NCBI GenBank assembly: GCA_026399195.1
Contig: JAPLRK010000080.1
Location: 1-51,128 of the forward strand
DNA length: 51,128 bases
Direction: 5' to 3'
Source of the DNA: Legionellales bacterium
GTDB lineage: Bacteria > Pseudomonadota > Gammaproteobacteria > Legionellales > Legionellaceae
The notes below the pieces were generated by a model. It saw only the letters and a program-made list of their open reading frames with translations, was not told the DNA's origin and searched no databases. Made by a program: the position numbers and the translations under genes. Positions 17,492 to 25,688 of this stretch are shown one piece after another. How positions within the stretch are numbered: the stretch's first letter is position 1; each line of letters opens with the position of its first letter.

Positions 17492-19963
17492 TTACCCGGG
17501 CTTATCGCCCTCTAACAAAGGATCGTTTTCCTCGGGACCTCTGTTCTTCGGAACAGAGCCCTTATAACGGGCAAAAACCGCTCTACTATCAATATTTAGA
17601 TACCCATTACTCGTTCTTCCAGACGTAGGTTGCAACTCTTTGCGCACAATGCGTAGATCCTCCCTAGGCGTTCCTGCCAGTAAAAGCGCCTCTTCACAAA
17701 TCCTCTTTTCTTTATTTCTTGAAACTCTGGTGCGCACCCCAGGCTCATAGTAAACTGTTGCAAAGAAATTTTTGATCGAAGAAGGCTCCTTGCTCATCTC
17801 TTCAACAAAACGTTCCTTGGTTTCCGCGTTTTGATTCGCATAAAGTAAAATCGCGCGCCTCAAGTCATTGGGATTATCCACCTTACCTAGCACCTCATGG
17901 TTAGGGCTTTGATACAACACCTCTAAAATAAATCCAATATTTTTAGACTGAACAGCACAATGGATTGCTCCCAACAAGCTACTGTCTCTTTCTTCTGTTG
18001 GAAAAGCCCTTGCCAATAACGCCAGGGTCTCAGGTGTTGGATTTAACAAAGCAGTGATATAGACAGAATCTAATCCTGTGAGGAGGCTGTGGAGAACCCC
18101 TGGGGTTAGTTTACTTAGGACTTGACCAAAATGAGGGTCGTTTGTGATGGCGCCTATCAATCCTTCACGACAAACATGGCAGAAGTCCAACAGCTGCTCA
18201 TTAGACGATTTATACAGGATGGGATTATAAAAAAGCGCCTTTCCTTCTTCTGAAGAGAATATATCCGGGTTTTTCCTTTTGAACTCTTCTGCTACTATGA
18301 TGAGCTGTGGTTTTGGAAGAAAAGGTATGTACCTCTCCAAATGTTCCGAAGAAAGGATGATTTGCAAATTCTGAGGGACTGTAAAAATCGCTTCGAACGC
18401 AAGTGGGTATTTCAGTGATAAATTAGAAAATAGCCAAAGAAAACTTTCCGGAGAACACTCTTTGAGGGTGTGCAAATCGGGGGCTATTTTTTCCACGTAA
18501 CGTGAAAGTCCAACCGACTTTTTCTGATTCATTTGTTTAGACCACTCAGACGGATGATCATCCTTTTGGAATACTCTGAAATTATATTGCATGGATTCTT
18601 TACGAAGAAGCCAATCATCCTTAACCACATCCAGAAGAATCTGCACTTTTTCGTCAGAAAGCAACATTAAACAATCCGTGAATTCAATCTCCTGCCGTAT
18701 GGTGTTATTTGGAAAACCGGGCGAATGATGTTCTACGTAAGCCTTTAGATGCTTTGGATCTAAATGATCCAGCAGTTCATAAGTGAGATTACGATATACA
18801 GGAAGATATGGTCTATTTAAACGAATTTCACGATCAAGCATAGGATTACTCTTAATGAAAGCAGTGAGTTTCAATACTTCGCTCATCCTCACGAGATCCT
18901 TCACTGGAAAGCCATTCAAAATAGTTGCGGCCATCTTGACATCAAAGATATCGGTATTGATAGACATCGGTTTTAATAACTCATACAACTTAAAGCTTAG
19001 TGACGGGGCGGGACTTGAGAGAAGAGCAATCTTTTCCAATAAGCTTCCTGGTGAGGCATCACTTTTGAGTCTTTCTTTAATGGGCTTGTACGGGTCATCA
19101 TCAGCTAAATCCGGAAGTAAAATATCAATGGAGGATACTCCCTTTGCCTCGGCAATTTGTTCGGCGATATCACATAGCAACTCTTTCACCTGTCCTTGAA
19201 GACTGCCTAGATTACAATGCGCAAAAAGCCCAAAAGTAGTGTCTTTATACGTTTGACAATGCTCCTTGAGTAGCTTCTCGAGAGCCGCAATTCTGACGCC
19301 CTCCTGCCCTTCAAAATCAAAAATTGCTCCCAACTTTGCAGCAAACTCACGAGCATAAGCTTCAGAAAAATTATCCTCCATACTACAGGTTGGCTCGGGG
19401 ATCTTGGGTTCAGAATATCGAGGAAGAAAGGGCTCCTCAAATCGTCTTTGATACCCTTTTTGATGATCCTGTAAGAGCCTTTGTTGAGCTTCGAGGAGAA
19501 CACCATGCTTTGCTTTGATGGCATCAAGAGCTCTGAGTGGCCGGGCGTCGGGTACATGGATTGCGGCCAAGCCCCCCATCGCTCTCTCTCGCACGGCAGC
19601 AGTCATTCTATTTGTATTTTGCATCTGCTCTGCGAAATACAACGCCCCTTTAAAGTCTTTGTAAGATTTTTCATTCGTGTGAAGTAGGATGTCTACGCAT
19701 GCCTCAAAAGATAACGGATCATCTTGGCATTTACCATTTTTTCCCGAATGAAGGTCATAGGTACGATATTCAACGATGACTGGTGCTCGTAGCTCCTTCA
19801 TATCAACATCAGCTGGTTGTTCGAGCAACTTCCTAATCCTCTCCTGCATGACCATGACAATGGCATGGTCCCTATGCCGTCTTTGCTCGAATTGGTTATA
19901 AGCATTATATAATTCTTCAGCTTCAACCCTAACTCTGTTGTTTGGTTCATCATATCGTGGCAT
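17492..19963 (-). CDS. Large helical protein of unknown function, putative effector (823 aa)
   Basis: I do not recognise the family. The protein appears to be almost wholly alpha-helical, without signal peptide or membrane segments. Its middle (about residues 250-700) reads like an irregular HEAT/solenoid repeat. A segment around 531-588 (ILSSEHLERY ... KRKNPDIF ... ALFYNP) loosely resembles the C-terminal solenoid of the giant protein near residues 4587-4620 (VLSSEGLKTL ... QKNPEVI ... YLNP). The C terminus is acidic and contains PEENDPLLEGD. This fits both a Dot/Icm E-block signal and an acidic dileucine motif (ExxxLL). The frame is open from a GTG at 20011 (839 residues), but the ATG at 19963 follows TTTAGGAG at ideal spacing and is preferred. 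The N terminus MPRY echoes MPRD of the giant protein. Effector status is inference. Confidence 0.7.
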   Translation of the reverse strand: MPRYDEPNNRVRVEAEELYNAYNQFEQRRHRDHAIVMVMQERIRKLLEQPADVDMKELRAPVIVEYRTYDLHSGKNGKCQDDPLSFEACVDILLHTNEKSYKDFKGALYFAEQMQNTNRMTAAVRERAMGGLAAIHVPDARPLRALDAIKAKHGVLLEAQQRLLQDHQKGYQRRFEEPFLPRYSEPKIPEPTCSMEDNFSEAYAREFAAKLGAIFDFEGQEGVRIAALEKLLKEHCQTYKDTTFGLFAHCNLGSLQGQVKELLCDIAEQIAEAKGVSSIDILLPDLADDDPYKPIKERLKSDASPGSLLEKIALLSSPAPSLSFKLYELLKPMSINTDIFDVKMAATILNGFPVKDLVRMSEVLKLTAFIKSNPMLDREIRLNRPYLPVYRNLTYELLDHLDPKHLKAYVEHHSPGFPNNTIRQEIEFTDCLMLLSDEKVQILLDVVKDDWLLRKESMQYNFRVFQKDDHPSEWSKQMNQKKSVGLSRYVEKIAPDLHTLKECSPESFLWLFSNLSLKYPLAFEAIFTVPQNLQIILSSEHLERYIPFLPKPQLIIVAEEFKRKNPDIFSSEEGKALFYNPILYKSSNEQLLDFCHVCREGLIGAITNDPHFGQVLSKLTPGVLHSLLTGLDSVYITALLNPTPETLALLARAFPTEERDSSLLGAIHCAVQSKNIGFILEVLYQSPNHEVLGKVDNPNDLRRAILLYANQNAETKERFVEEMSKEPSSIKNFFATVYYEPGVRTRVSRNKEKRICEEALLLAGTPREDLRIVRKELQPTSGRTSNGYLNIDSRAVFARYKGSVPKNRGPEENDPLLEGDKPG

Positions 19964-20340
19964 GACAGTGCTCCTAAAATCGTCTTCAATGACGTCGAAA
20001 ACCTTGTTCACCCAACGTGCGCATCTCGCAAAAAAAATAGACCCAAAGGAATGCGCTACTTATACATACATAATGTAGTGTAAGTTCGCTATTTGTCAAG
20101 AAATGCTCCGACAGAAAGGCTCGGAAAGGTGTCGTAGCGTGAGCTGCCTGATTGAGGCCATTGTTTAAATTGCCCTTTTGATAGTCTCTTGTGACATAGC
20201 CAAAATCCGGTGCTATCGTATAGCAATATTTTAATAGCGGTTTTTTTTCGATTGCGAAAAATAAAGCAATGACCAGAAAAGGGATCAAGCTCAAAATGTG
20301 CTCGGCCATAGATTGCGCACAGTATAGCAAACCCCAATAA
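19964..20340. other. Upstream region of the 823-aa gene
   Basis: About 380 bases without a credible gene. It holds the promoter at 20072-20099 and a 5-prime leader. A 114-codon frame on the minus strand (19986-20330) overlaps that promoter and reads as a chance frame. Confidence 0.4.
20072..20099 (-). promoter_or_regulatory. Promoter of the 823-aa gene
   Basis: A consensus TTGACA (20099-20094) is followed after 16 bases by TACATT (20077-20072), or after 18 bases by CATTAT. The leader to the ATG at 19963 is about 100 bases. Confidence 0.5.
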
Positions 20341-21972
20341 TCAGAGCGCTACCTTTGTCAATTTACGAGCTTGGTGTAATTTCTTGTAGCTTTCAATCAG
20401 TCGCAAATGGGGCTCTATGCCTTCAAGGGCCATGCTGGTTTTGGTTAGACCGTAAAAACACACCTTACCCGTGACCGAGCCAACCACGTTTTCCATCACC
20501 TCGATACCAAACATGCGGTTGAAACTTTCGATAAAGTGCTCAAGCTCAAGATCTTCATCTAAGGTGACTTCCAGAACGGCATTTACCGCTTGATAAAACA
20601 GGCCGCGCTCGACAGTATTGCAGTTATATTGTAAGAATTCACCGACTAATTCGATGGCGTCTTCATGGGCGCCAAGTGCAAGATAAATCAGGATTTTAAG
20701 CTCGATAATAGTCAGTTTGCCCCAGACAGTATTTTCATCGAACACTATGCCAATCAAGGTGCAAATATCGGTATGGTTATCTAACTGACTTTCTTCTAAA
20801 CGATGAACTAATTTGACTAGCGCTTTAGTGCTTAATGAATGCAGATTTAAGATGTCTTCACGGTAATTTAGTGCTTTGTTGGTATTGTCCAAAATAAGAT
20901 CATCAACCGGATAAATTTCTGAATAATTCGGTACTAAAATACGACAAACTGAGGCGCCTAAGTCGGTGAGCTCGGCAATATATACTTCTTTGCCCATGGC
21001 TTTTAATATACCAAATAACCCATTAGCTTCTTCTTCGCTGGTGCCAGAGAAATCCCACTCACAGAACTCATAGTCGTATTTACTGCTAAAGAAGCGCCAA
21101 GAAATCACCCCTGTAGAGTCAATAAAGTGTTCAACGAAGTTTTCAGGCTCAGTAACGGCCAGGCTATTAAAGGTTGGCGTTGGTACATCGTTTAAACCTT
21201 CAAAACTGCGACCTTGCAGCAGCTCGGTAAGGCTGCGCTCCAGCGCCACTTCAAAGCTTGGGTGGGCGCCAAAAGAAGCAAATACGCCGCCGGTTCTTGG
21301 GTTCATCAGGGTGACACACATCACAGGGAATTGTCCTCCCAATGAGGCATCTTTCACCACAATAGGGAAGCCTTGCTCTTCTAGGCCCTTGATGCCCGCT
21401 AGAATGCTAGGGTACTTTTCGAGCACACTCATTGGCACGTCTGGCAGAACAATTTCTTTCTCAATGATTTGACGTTTTATGGCGCGCTCAAAGATTTCCG
21501 ATAAGCACTGCACGTAGGCTTCTTGTAGGTTGTTACCTGCGCTCATGCCGTTACTTAAGAATAAATTTTCAATCAGGTTTGATGGGAAATAGACGGTCTT
21601 GCCATCGGACTTACGGGTATAGGGAATGGCACAAATACCGCGATCTTTATTGCCTGAATTGGTATCAATCAGGTGTGATCCCTGTAATTCTTTCTCCGGA
21701 TTGTAGATATCTAGGCAATAGTCATCCAAAATGCCCGGTGGCAGCGTACCCTCTTCAAATGCAAACCACTTTTCATTGGGATAGTGAACAAACTCGCTGT
21801 TGGCGATTTCTATGCCAAAGAATTGATCGTTATAGAAAAAGTTATTATTCAGGCGCTCAATAAACTCGCCTAATGCCGAACACAGTGCGCTTTCTTTGCA
21901 AGCGCCTTTGCCGTTAGTGAAGCACATAGGCGAGGCGGCATCACGAATATGTAAAGCACTATATTGCGCCAC
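20341..21972 (-). CDS. ycaO: YcaO domain of a frameshifted OsmC-YcaO protein
   Basis: This is the ATP-binding YcaO part of the protein known in E. coli as an accessory factor for RimO-dependent methylthiolation of ribosomal protein S12. It matches E. coli YcaO closely from HIRD and CFTNGKGA through SALGEFIERL, NKDRGICAIPYTR, SNGMSAGN and FASFGAHPSFEVALERSLTELLQGR, and includes the C-terminal helical region typical of YcaO. It lacks the N terminus: the sequence that should precede LHIRD is in another frame, inside the OsmC-like open frame just upstream. The nominal start, GTG at 21972, has no ribosome site and lies inside the disrupted joint. The two halves were almost certainly one gene, so this half may be untranslated or made only by coupling. 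The domain itself shows no further damage. Confidence 0.8.
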   Translation of the reverse strand: MAQYSALHIRDAASPMCFTNGKGACKESALCSALGEFIERLNNNFFYNDQFFGIEIANSEFVHYPNEKWFAFEEGTLPPGILDDYCLDIYNPEKELQGSHLIDTNSGNKDRGICAIPYTRKSDGKTVYFPSNLIENLFLSNGMSAGNNLQEAYVQCLSEIFERAIKRQIIEKEIVLPDVPMSVLEKYPSILAGIKGLEEQGFPIVVKDASLGGQFPVMCVTLMNPRTGGVFASFGAHPSFEVALERSLTELLQGRSFEGLNDVPTPTFNSLAVTEPENFVEHFIDSTGVISWRFFSSKYDYEFCEWDFSGTSEEEANGLFGILKAMGKEVYIAELTDLGASVCRILVPNYSEIYPVDDLILDNTNKALNYREDILNLHSLSTKALVKLVHRLEESQLDNHTDICTLIGIVFDENTVWGKLTIIELKILIYLALGAHEDAIELVGEFLQYNCNTVERGLFYQAVNAVLEVTLDEDLELEHFIESFNRMFGIEVMENVVGSVTGKVCFYGLTKTSMALEGIEPHLRLIESYKKLHQARKLTKVAL

Positions 21973-22514
21973 GAGGATATTTCTATCTTCATGCCAAGAG
22001 AGGCTAACATGGCGGTTATGTTTTTAATGGTTTGCTCAAGGGGCAAGTCTTTCCCCAGAATAAAAGTGCTCTGTTCCTCTTCCAGCTGGCCCATCAACAT
22101 GGCATTGGCATCATCGCCTAGGTTTTCAACGATTTCTATTTTAAATTCCGGGCCAGTTTGCACTACTTTTTTTACTGTGCAGCGGTCGATAGAGCGTAAA
22201 ATACCTTCTCTATCTTTGGCTGAAATATCATCGGGCAGCTCAGCCTGAATTTGGAAGATCTGGTTATAGCGATCGTTGGGATCGACAATATTGTTTTGCG
22301 ATAATCGAATGTTTTCAGTAGAGATATTACGGGTCTTACAATACACCTTGATAAAGTAAGCGGCGCAAAGGGCTGATGACGCTAAGAAATAATCAAAAGG
22401 ACTCGGAGCTGAGCCATCACCTTTATAGCGGATAGGTTGATCAGCGATGACGGTAAAGTCATTGAACTTGGCTTCGAGTCTTAAATTGTCGAGAAAATTT
22501 ACTTTGATTTCCAT
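21870..22514 (-). CDS. OsmC domain, N-terminal half of the frameshifted OsmC-YcaO protein
   Basis: An OsmC-like peroxidase fold with its two conserved cysteines (C50 in SSALC, C112 in DRCTVKK) occupies about residues 1-133. The frame then runs through FILGKDLPLEQT and ASLGMKIEISSWRN, which is the linker that joins OsmC to YcaO in fused proteins of Shewanella and Vibrio type. After SSWRNIV (near 21957) the frame departs from the family and about 29 unrelated residues follow to the stop at 21870. Compared with E. coli YcaO (SW..VPNVWSVHIRD), the joint lacks about five codons with two bases left over, a net loss of about 13 bases. The ATG at 22514 is preferred over the upstream frame extension because the family starts there. 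Confidence 0.75.
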   Translation of the reverse strand: MEIKVNFLDNLRLEAKFNDFTVIADQPIRYKGDGSAPSPFDYFLASSALCAAYFIKVYCKTRNISTENIRLSQNNIVDPNDRYNQIFQIQAELPDDISAKDREGILRSIDRCTVKKVVQTGPEFKIEIVENLGDDANAMLMGQLEEEQSTFILGKDLPLEQTIKNITAMLASLGMKIEISSWRNIVLYIFVMPPRLCASLTAKALAKKAHCVRH

Positions 22515-22911
22515 TGAATGTGTCCACAGCATACGTGGCCGACAGGCCAAAACTAGGTGAAATATATCATAGAGAACAATTTCATGTCATATTTGAGAGA
22601 ATAATTTTAATTACTGGACAAACCGCGATCTAATACGGGCCCGAGCCCGATCGATCATAATTAACAATCGAATACAGATTATTTGACCGATCAGCTGCAG
22701 CGAGCAGGGACATCAATATCACTGAATATTGCTGAAGGCTCGGGGGAATTCTCTACCAATGGTCGCTGCGCGGATATCTTATTTTCTTTATCCTTCGATT
22801 CACATTCTAAATAAACTTCATGAGGTGGTCCTGTAGATCCCGTGTTGCGCGTAGGACATTCAACCCTCAATGATGCTATACTAATCATACTGGTTTGATT
22901 GTGTGAATAGA
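22515..22911. other. Intergenic stretch between divergent genes
   Basis: About 400 bases between the OsmC-YcaO start (minus) and the DUF3579 start (plus). A TATACT (22877-22882) some 30 bases before the DUF3579 start could be its minus-10 box, but no good minus-35 box is seen. A 65-codon minus-strand frame (22691-22888) has no recognisable content. Confidence 0.35.
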
Positions 22912-23193
22912 ATGGCTGATCCTGAAAATAAAAAAATTGTGATAGAAGGAGTCACTCCTCAAGGAAAAGCTTTTCGGCCAAGTGATTGGGCCGAGCGTAT
23001 GAGTGGCAGTATGGCTAGTTTTAAAAACAGCCGCATTCTCTACTCACCCCTGTTACAACCCAGCGTGAACCACGAGGGTTACAAATGTGTTTTACTCGAC
23101 CCCAAGTTAAAGGAATCCAGTCCACAAATTTATCAAGCCATCATGGACTTTGCCAAAACCAACCATCTTAAGATTTGCGGTGAAGAGGACTAA
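22912..23193 (+). CDS. DUF3579 domain protein
   Basis: This small protein of 93 residues belongs to the DUF3579 family of beta- and gammaproteobacteria. The family hallmark is clear: IVIEGVTPQGKAFRPSDWAERMSG near the N terminus, then a central NHEGYKCVLLDP-type segment and a short C-terminal helix ending in LKICGEED. The function of the family is unknown. ATG at 22912 is chosen. An in-frame GTG at 22903 would add three residues; neither has a clear ribosome site. It converges on the IcmC-like gene and overlaps its end by 4 bases. Confidence 0.8.
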   Translation: MADPENKKIVIEGVTPQGKAFRPSDWAERMSGSMASFKNSRILYSPLLQPSVNHEGYKCVLLDPKLKESSPQIYQAIMDFAKTNHLKICGEED

Positions 23194-23693
23194 GGCTTTG
23201 TCAAACTCATCAACTTATCTAATAAATAAGTAATAATCCCAAAACTTGCTTGAAGATTCATGGCCAAAATGCCCGCGGCAATAAAGGTCAATCCTTTTTT
23301 ACCTTCTTTTGCACCCGGTTTGCTGCCTTGAACCACCAAAGCACAACCACGCAAAAACCATATCAACCCCGCCATTTGAAGCACAATTTCCATCGAGTTA
23401 ATGACGTTATAGGGATTGTAGGGTATGTATTGCAAAATATTTCCATTTCCAAAAGCACTATTGGACAACATGGGTAAAATACTTGGCATGAAAATCAAGG
23501 ATGCGCCCATCAGAAAATAGATGATCACCCCGGTCATTTTCTCTTCTGATTGTCCTTGTCTTGAAGACTCACCTATTTTTTTCAATTTCATCAGAGACAT
23601 CACAACGAACATAAGGCCCAGTAGATATGAAAACCCGGATAACAAATGGATAACAGGGTGAAGTGTTCGGCTCACATTGCCAATGATTGTCAC
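23190..23693 (-). CDS. IcmC/DotE-family type IVB secretion protein
   Basis: This 167-residue inner-membrane protein has about four hydrophobic segments (roughly residues 13-33, 53-75, 96-118 and 132-155). The pattern SFSYLLG-type first helix, a basic loop (LMKLKKIGE), FLMGASLIFMPS, then IWFLRGCALVVQGSKPGAKEG and GLTFIAAGILAMN matches my recollection of the IcmC/DotE (and related DotV/IcmD) proteins of Dot/Icm systems, where a helix is followed by a short RG..L motif and a KG.(T/L)....GGILA.N segment. It stands alone, not in an icm/dot cluster. It probably begins at the GTG at 23693. Membership in the family is fairly secure; which paralogue it is remains open. It is the main sign in this window that the organism has a type IVB secretion system. 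Confidence 0.7.
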   Translation of the reverse strand: MTIIGNVSRTLHPVIHLLSGFSYLLGLMFVVMSLMKLKKIGESSRQGQSEEKMTGVIIYFLMGASLIFMPSILPMLSNSAFGNGNILQYIPYNPYNVINSMEIVLQMAGLIWFLRGCALVVQGSKPGAKEGKKGLTFIAAGILAMNLQASFGIITYLLDKLMSLTKP

Positions 23694-23856
23694 AAGATCA
23701 GTACTCAGTCTAGCCCCCTAAATATAATGATCACTTGCCCATCCACCCTTCTATTTTGCCTACGATCCCAAAAAAATTGTTTTTTTTGCAGAAATCCTGG
23801 TTCTTCAGGTAGAATGTGGCAATATTAAGACATTTTCATTGGACCACGAATAAACC

Positions 23857-24594
23857 ATGCCAATTCACACATTTCCCATCATTTTGAAAGAGGCACAGGC
23901 CCTGTCGCCCAGTGTCAAACATTTTACTTTCTTAAGTAAAGAAGAGCCTCCATTCAACTACCTTCCCGGACAGTTCATCACGATTCATTGGAATCATCAA
24001 GACAAAATCCTCAGACGTAGTTATAGTATCGCCAATGTGCCCACACAAAACAATCGCATTGAATTTGCCGCAGGTTACGTGCCCAATGGACCCGGCTCCG
24101 AGCTCCTTTTTAACTTAAAACCCAATGACACCATCAACATCTCCGGACCCTTTGGCCGATTGACCCTGAAAGAGGACAATCCAAAACGCTATATTTTTAT
24201 TGCAACAAGCACAGGGATCACCCCATTTCGGTCGATGATCCCAGAACTCAAAGCGCGCCTCATCTCAGAGCCCACCCTTAAAATCGTTATCTTACAAGGC
24301 GTTCAAAGACATGAGGATATCCTTTATCGCGATGACTTCCTAGACTTTTCAGCCCACTTCCCAAACGTCATGTTTCGCGCTTATTTAAGCCGTGAACAGA
24401 ATACCCCTCCGACTGATTTTGAACACTTGGGTCATGTACAAAAAGACTTTCCAACACTCTGTTTAAATCCATTGGAAGATAGGGTTTATTTATGCGGAAA
24501 TCCCAGTATGATTGATGATTCTTTTTCGTATTTAAAAGACCAAGGTTTCGCAATGCAACAAATCATTCGTGAGAAATATATCTCATCAAAATAG
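23857..24594 (+). CDS. fpr: Ferredoxin--NADP reductase
   Basis: This 245-residue flavoprotein transfers electrons between NADPH and ferredoxin or flavodoxin. It has an FAD-binding beta barrel (about 1-100, with PGQF and the FAD motif RRSYSIAN) and an NADP-binding domain (about 105-245, with GPFGRLTL, IATSTGITPFRSM, and YLCGNPSMID near the end). The length is normal for the family. The ATG at 23857 begins a family-like N terminus. A possible minus-10 box, TAGAAT, lies at 23810-23815. The class I aldolase follows after 18 bases on the same strand, so the two are probably cotranscribed. Confidence 0.85.
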   Translation: MPIHTFPIILKEAQALSPSVKHFTFLSKEEPPFNYLPGQFITIHWNHQDKILRRSYSIANVPTQNNRIEFAAGYVPNGPGSELLFNLKPNDTINISGPFGRLTLKEDNPKRYIFIATSTGITPFRSMIPELKARLISEPTLKIVILQGVQRHEDILYRDDFLDFSAHFPNVMFRAYLSREQNTPPTDFEHLGHVQKDFPTLCLNPLEDRVYLCGNPSMIDDSFSYLKDQGFAMQQIIREKYISSK

Positions 24595-24612
24595 AAAGGA
24601 GACTGAACCATC

Positions 24613-25632
24613 ATGTATTACGATGAATTATGCACCACCATGGATCATTTACTACAACTTGGCAAAGGCATATTAGCCGCCGATGAAAGTAATGCAACCA
24701 TAGGCAAACGGTTTGCCGCAATTGGCGTTGAAAACACGGAAGCCAATCGATGTAACTATCGACTCCTGCTTGCGAACACACCGAATTTAGGACAATACAT
24801 CCATGGTGTTATTTTATTTGAAGAAACCTTTCAAAACAAAGATGTCGATGGAACCTCCGTTGCCGAGTTGTTTTCAAGACAAGGCATTCTCCCTGGCATC
24901 AAAGTAGACAAAGGGCTCATTCCCTTAGCCAATACAGAAGAGGAACAAGTCACGCAAGGGTTGGACGGCCTAACCGAACGCTTGACCCACTTCAAAAGTT
25001 TAGGTGCTCGTTTTGCCAAATGGCGAAATGTCTATACCATTTCAGAGTACACTCCCAGCATCACCGCCATCAAAACAGGCGCTGAAATGCTGGCTCGCTA
25101 TGCTGCTTGCTGCCAATCATTAGGGATAGTACCGATTGTTGAGCCAGAAATCCTCATCGACGGAGATCACTCCATTGAACATTGTGCCGAAGCGAGTGAA
25201 TTGGTGCTCCACGAATTATTTCATGCCTTGTTCATCCATCAAATTGACTTAGAAAACATGGTACTTAAACCAAGCATGGTTACCTGCGGCAAAGCCACAA
25301 AACCCTTCAGCGCACCTGATGACATCGCTGAAATGACACTAAGCGTTTTTCGCAATAACGTACCCGCTGCCGTCCCCTCAATTAATTTTCTCTCAGGCGG
25401 CCAAACCCATGTCCAAGCAACCGTCAATCTCAACGCCATCAACAGTATGGGCTACCAACCTTGGGCATTGAGTTTTTCTTATGGACGAGCTCTCCAGGAA
25501 GATTGCCTTGAAGCATGGGGTGGGAAATCAAGCAACATCGCCAGAGCACAAGAAGCCTTGCTCAAACGAGCCCGATTAAACAGCCTGGCTTGCTTGGGCG
25601 ACTATCAGCCTAGCATGGAAAATGATAGCTGA
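24613..25632 (+). CDS. fba: Class I fructose-bisphosphate aldolase
   Basis: This 339-residue enzyme cleaves fructose 1,6-bisphosphate to dihydroxyacetone phosphate and glyceraldehyde 3-phosphate in glycolysis. It is of the animal/plant-like class I type. The Schiff-base lysine is K219 in MVLKPSMVTCG. The active-site motifs GILAADES (19-26), the VEPEIL segment (E177, E179), KWRNVY (136-141), and FLSGGQ are all present. The start has a ribosome site (AAAGGAG 10 bases before the ATG). The terminal tyrosine seen in many class I enzymes is not at the very end here (ends ENDS). The gene ends in front of a hairpin shared with the convergent protease gene. Confidence 0.9.
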   Translation: MYYDELCTTMDHLLQLGKGILAADESNATIGKRFAAIGVENTEANRCNYRLLLANTPNLGQYIHGVILFEETFQNKDVDGTSVAELFSRQGILPGIKVDKGLIPLANTEEEQVTQGLDGLTERLTHFKSLGARFAKWRNVYTISEYTPSITAIKTGAEMLARYAACCQSLGIVPIVEPEILIDGDHSIEHCAEASELVLHELFHALFIHQIDLENMVLKPSMVTCGKATKPFSAPDDIAEMTLSVFRNNVPAAVPSINFLSGGQTHVQATVNLNAINSMGYQPWALSFSYGRALQEDCLEAWGGKSSNIARAQEALLKRARLNSLACLGDYQPSMENDS

Positions 25633-25641
25633 TAGAAAGCC

Positions 25642-25676
25642 GTACCCTTAAGGCTAATGTGTCGTCTTAAGGGTGC
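25642..25676. terminator. Hairpin between convergent fba and protease genes
   Basis: ACCCTTAAG (25644-25652) and CTTAAGGGT (25666-25674) form a perfect 9-base stem, extended by a G-T and a G-C pair, with a 13-base loop. It lies in the 56 bases between two converging genes, so a bidirectional terminator role is likely. There is no long T tract. Confidence 0.6.
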
Positions 25677-25688
25677 GAATATACTGGA

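Noticed and set aside
19986-20330. 114-codon minus-strand frame upstream of the 823-residue gene
   Set aside because: It overlaps the TTGACA promoter and leader, has no recognisable content and its end overlaps the downstream gene.
22691-22888. 65-codon minus-strand frame divergent from the DUF3579 gene
   Set aside because: No family pattern or ribosome site; composition is that of a chance frame.
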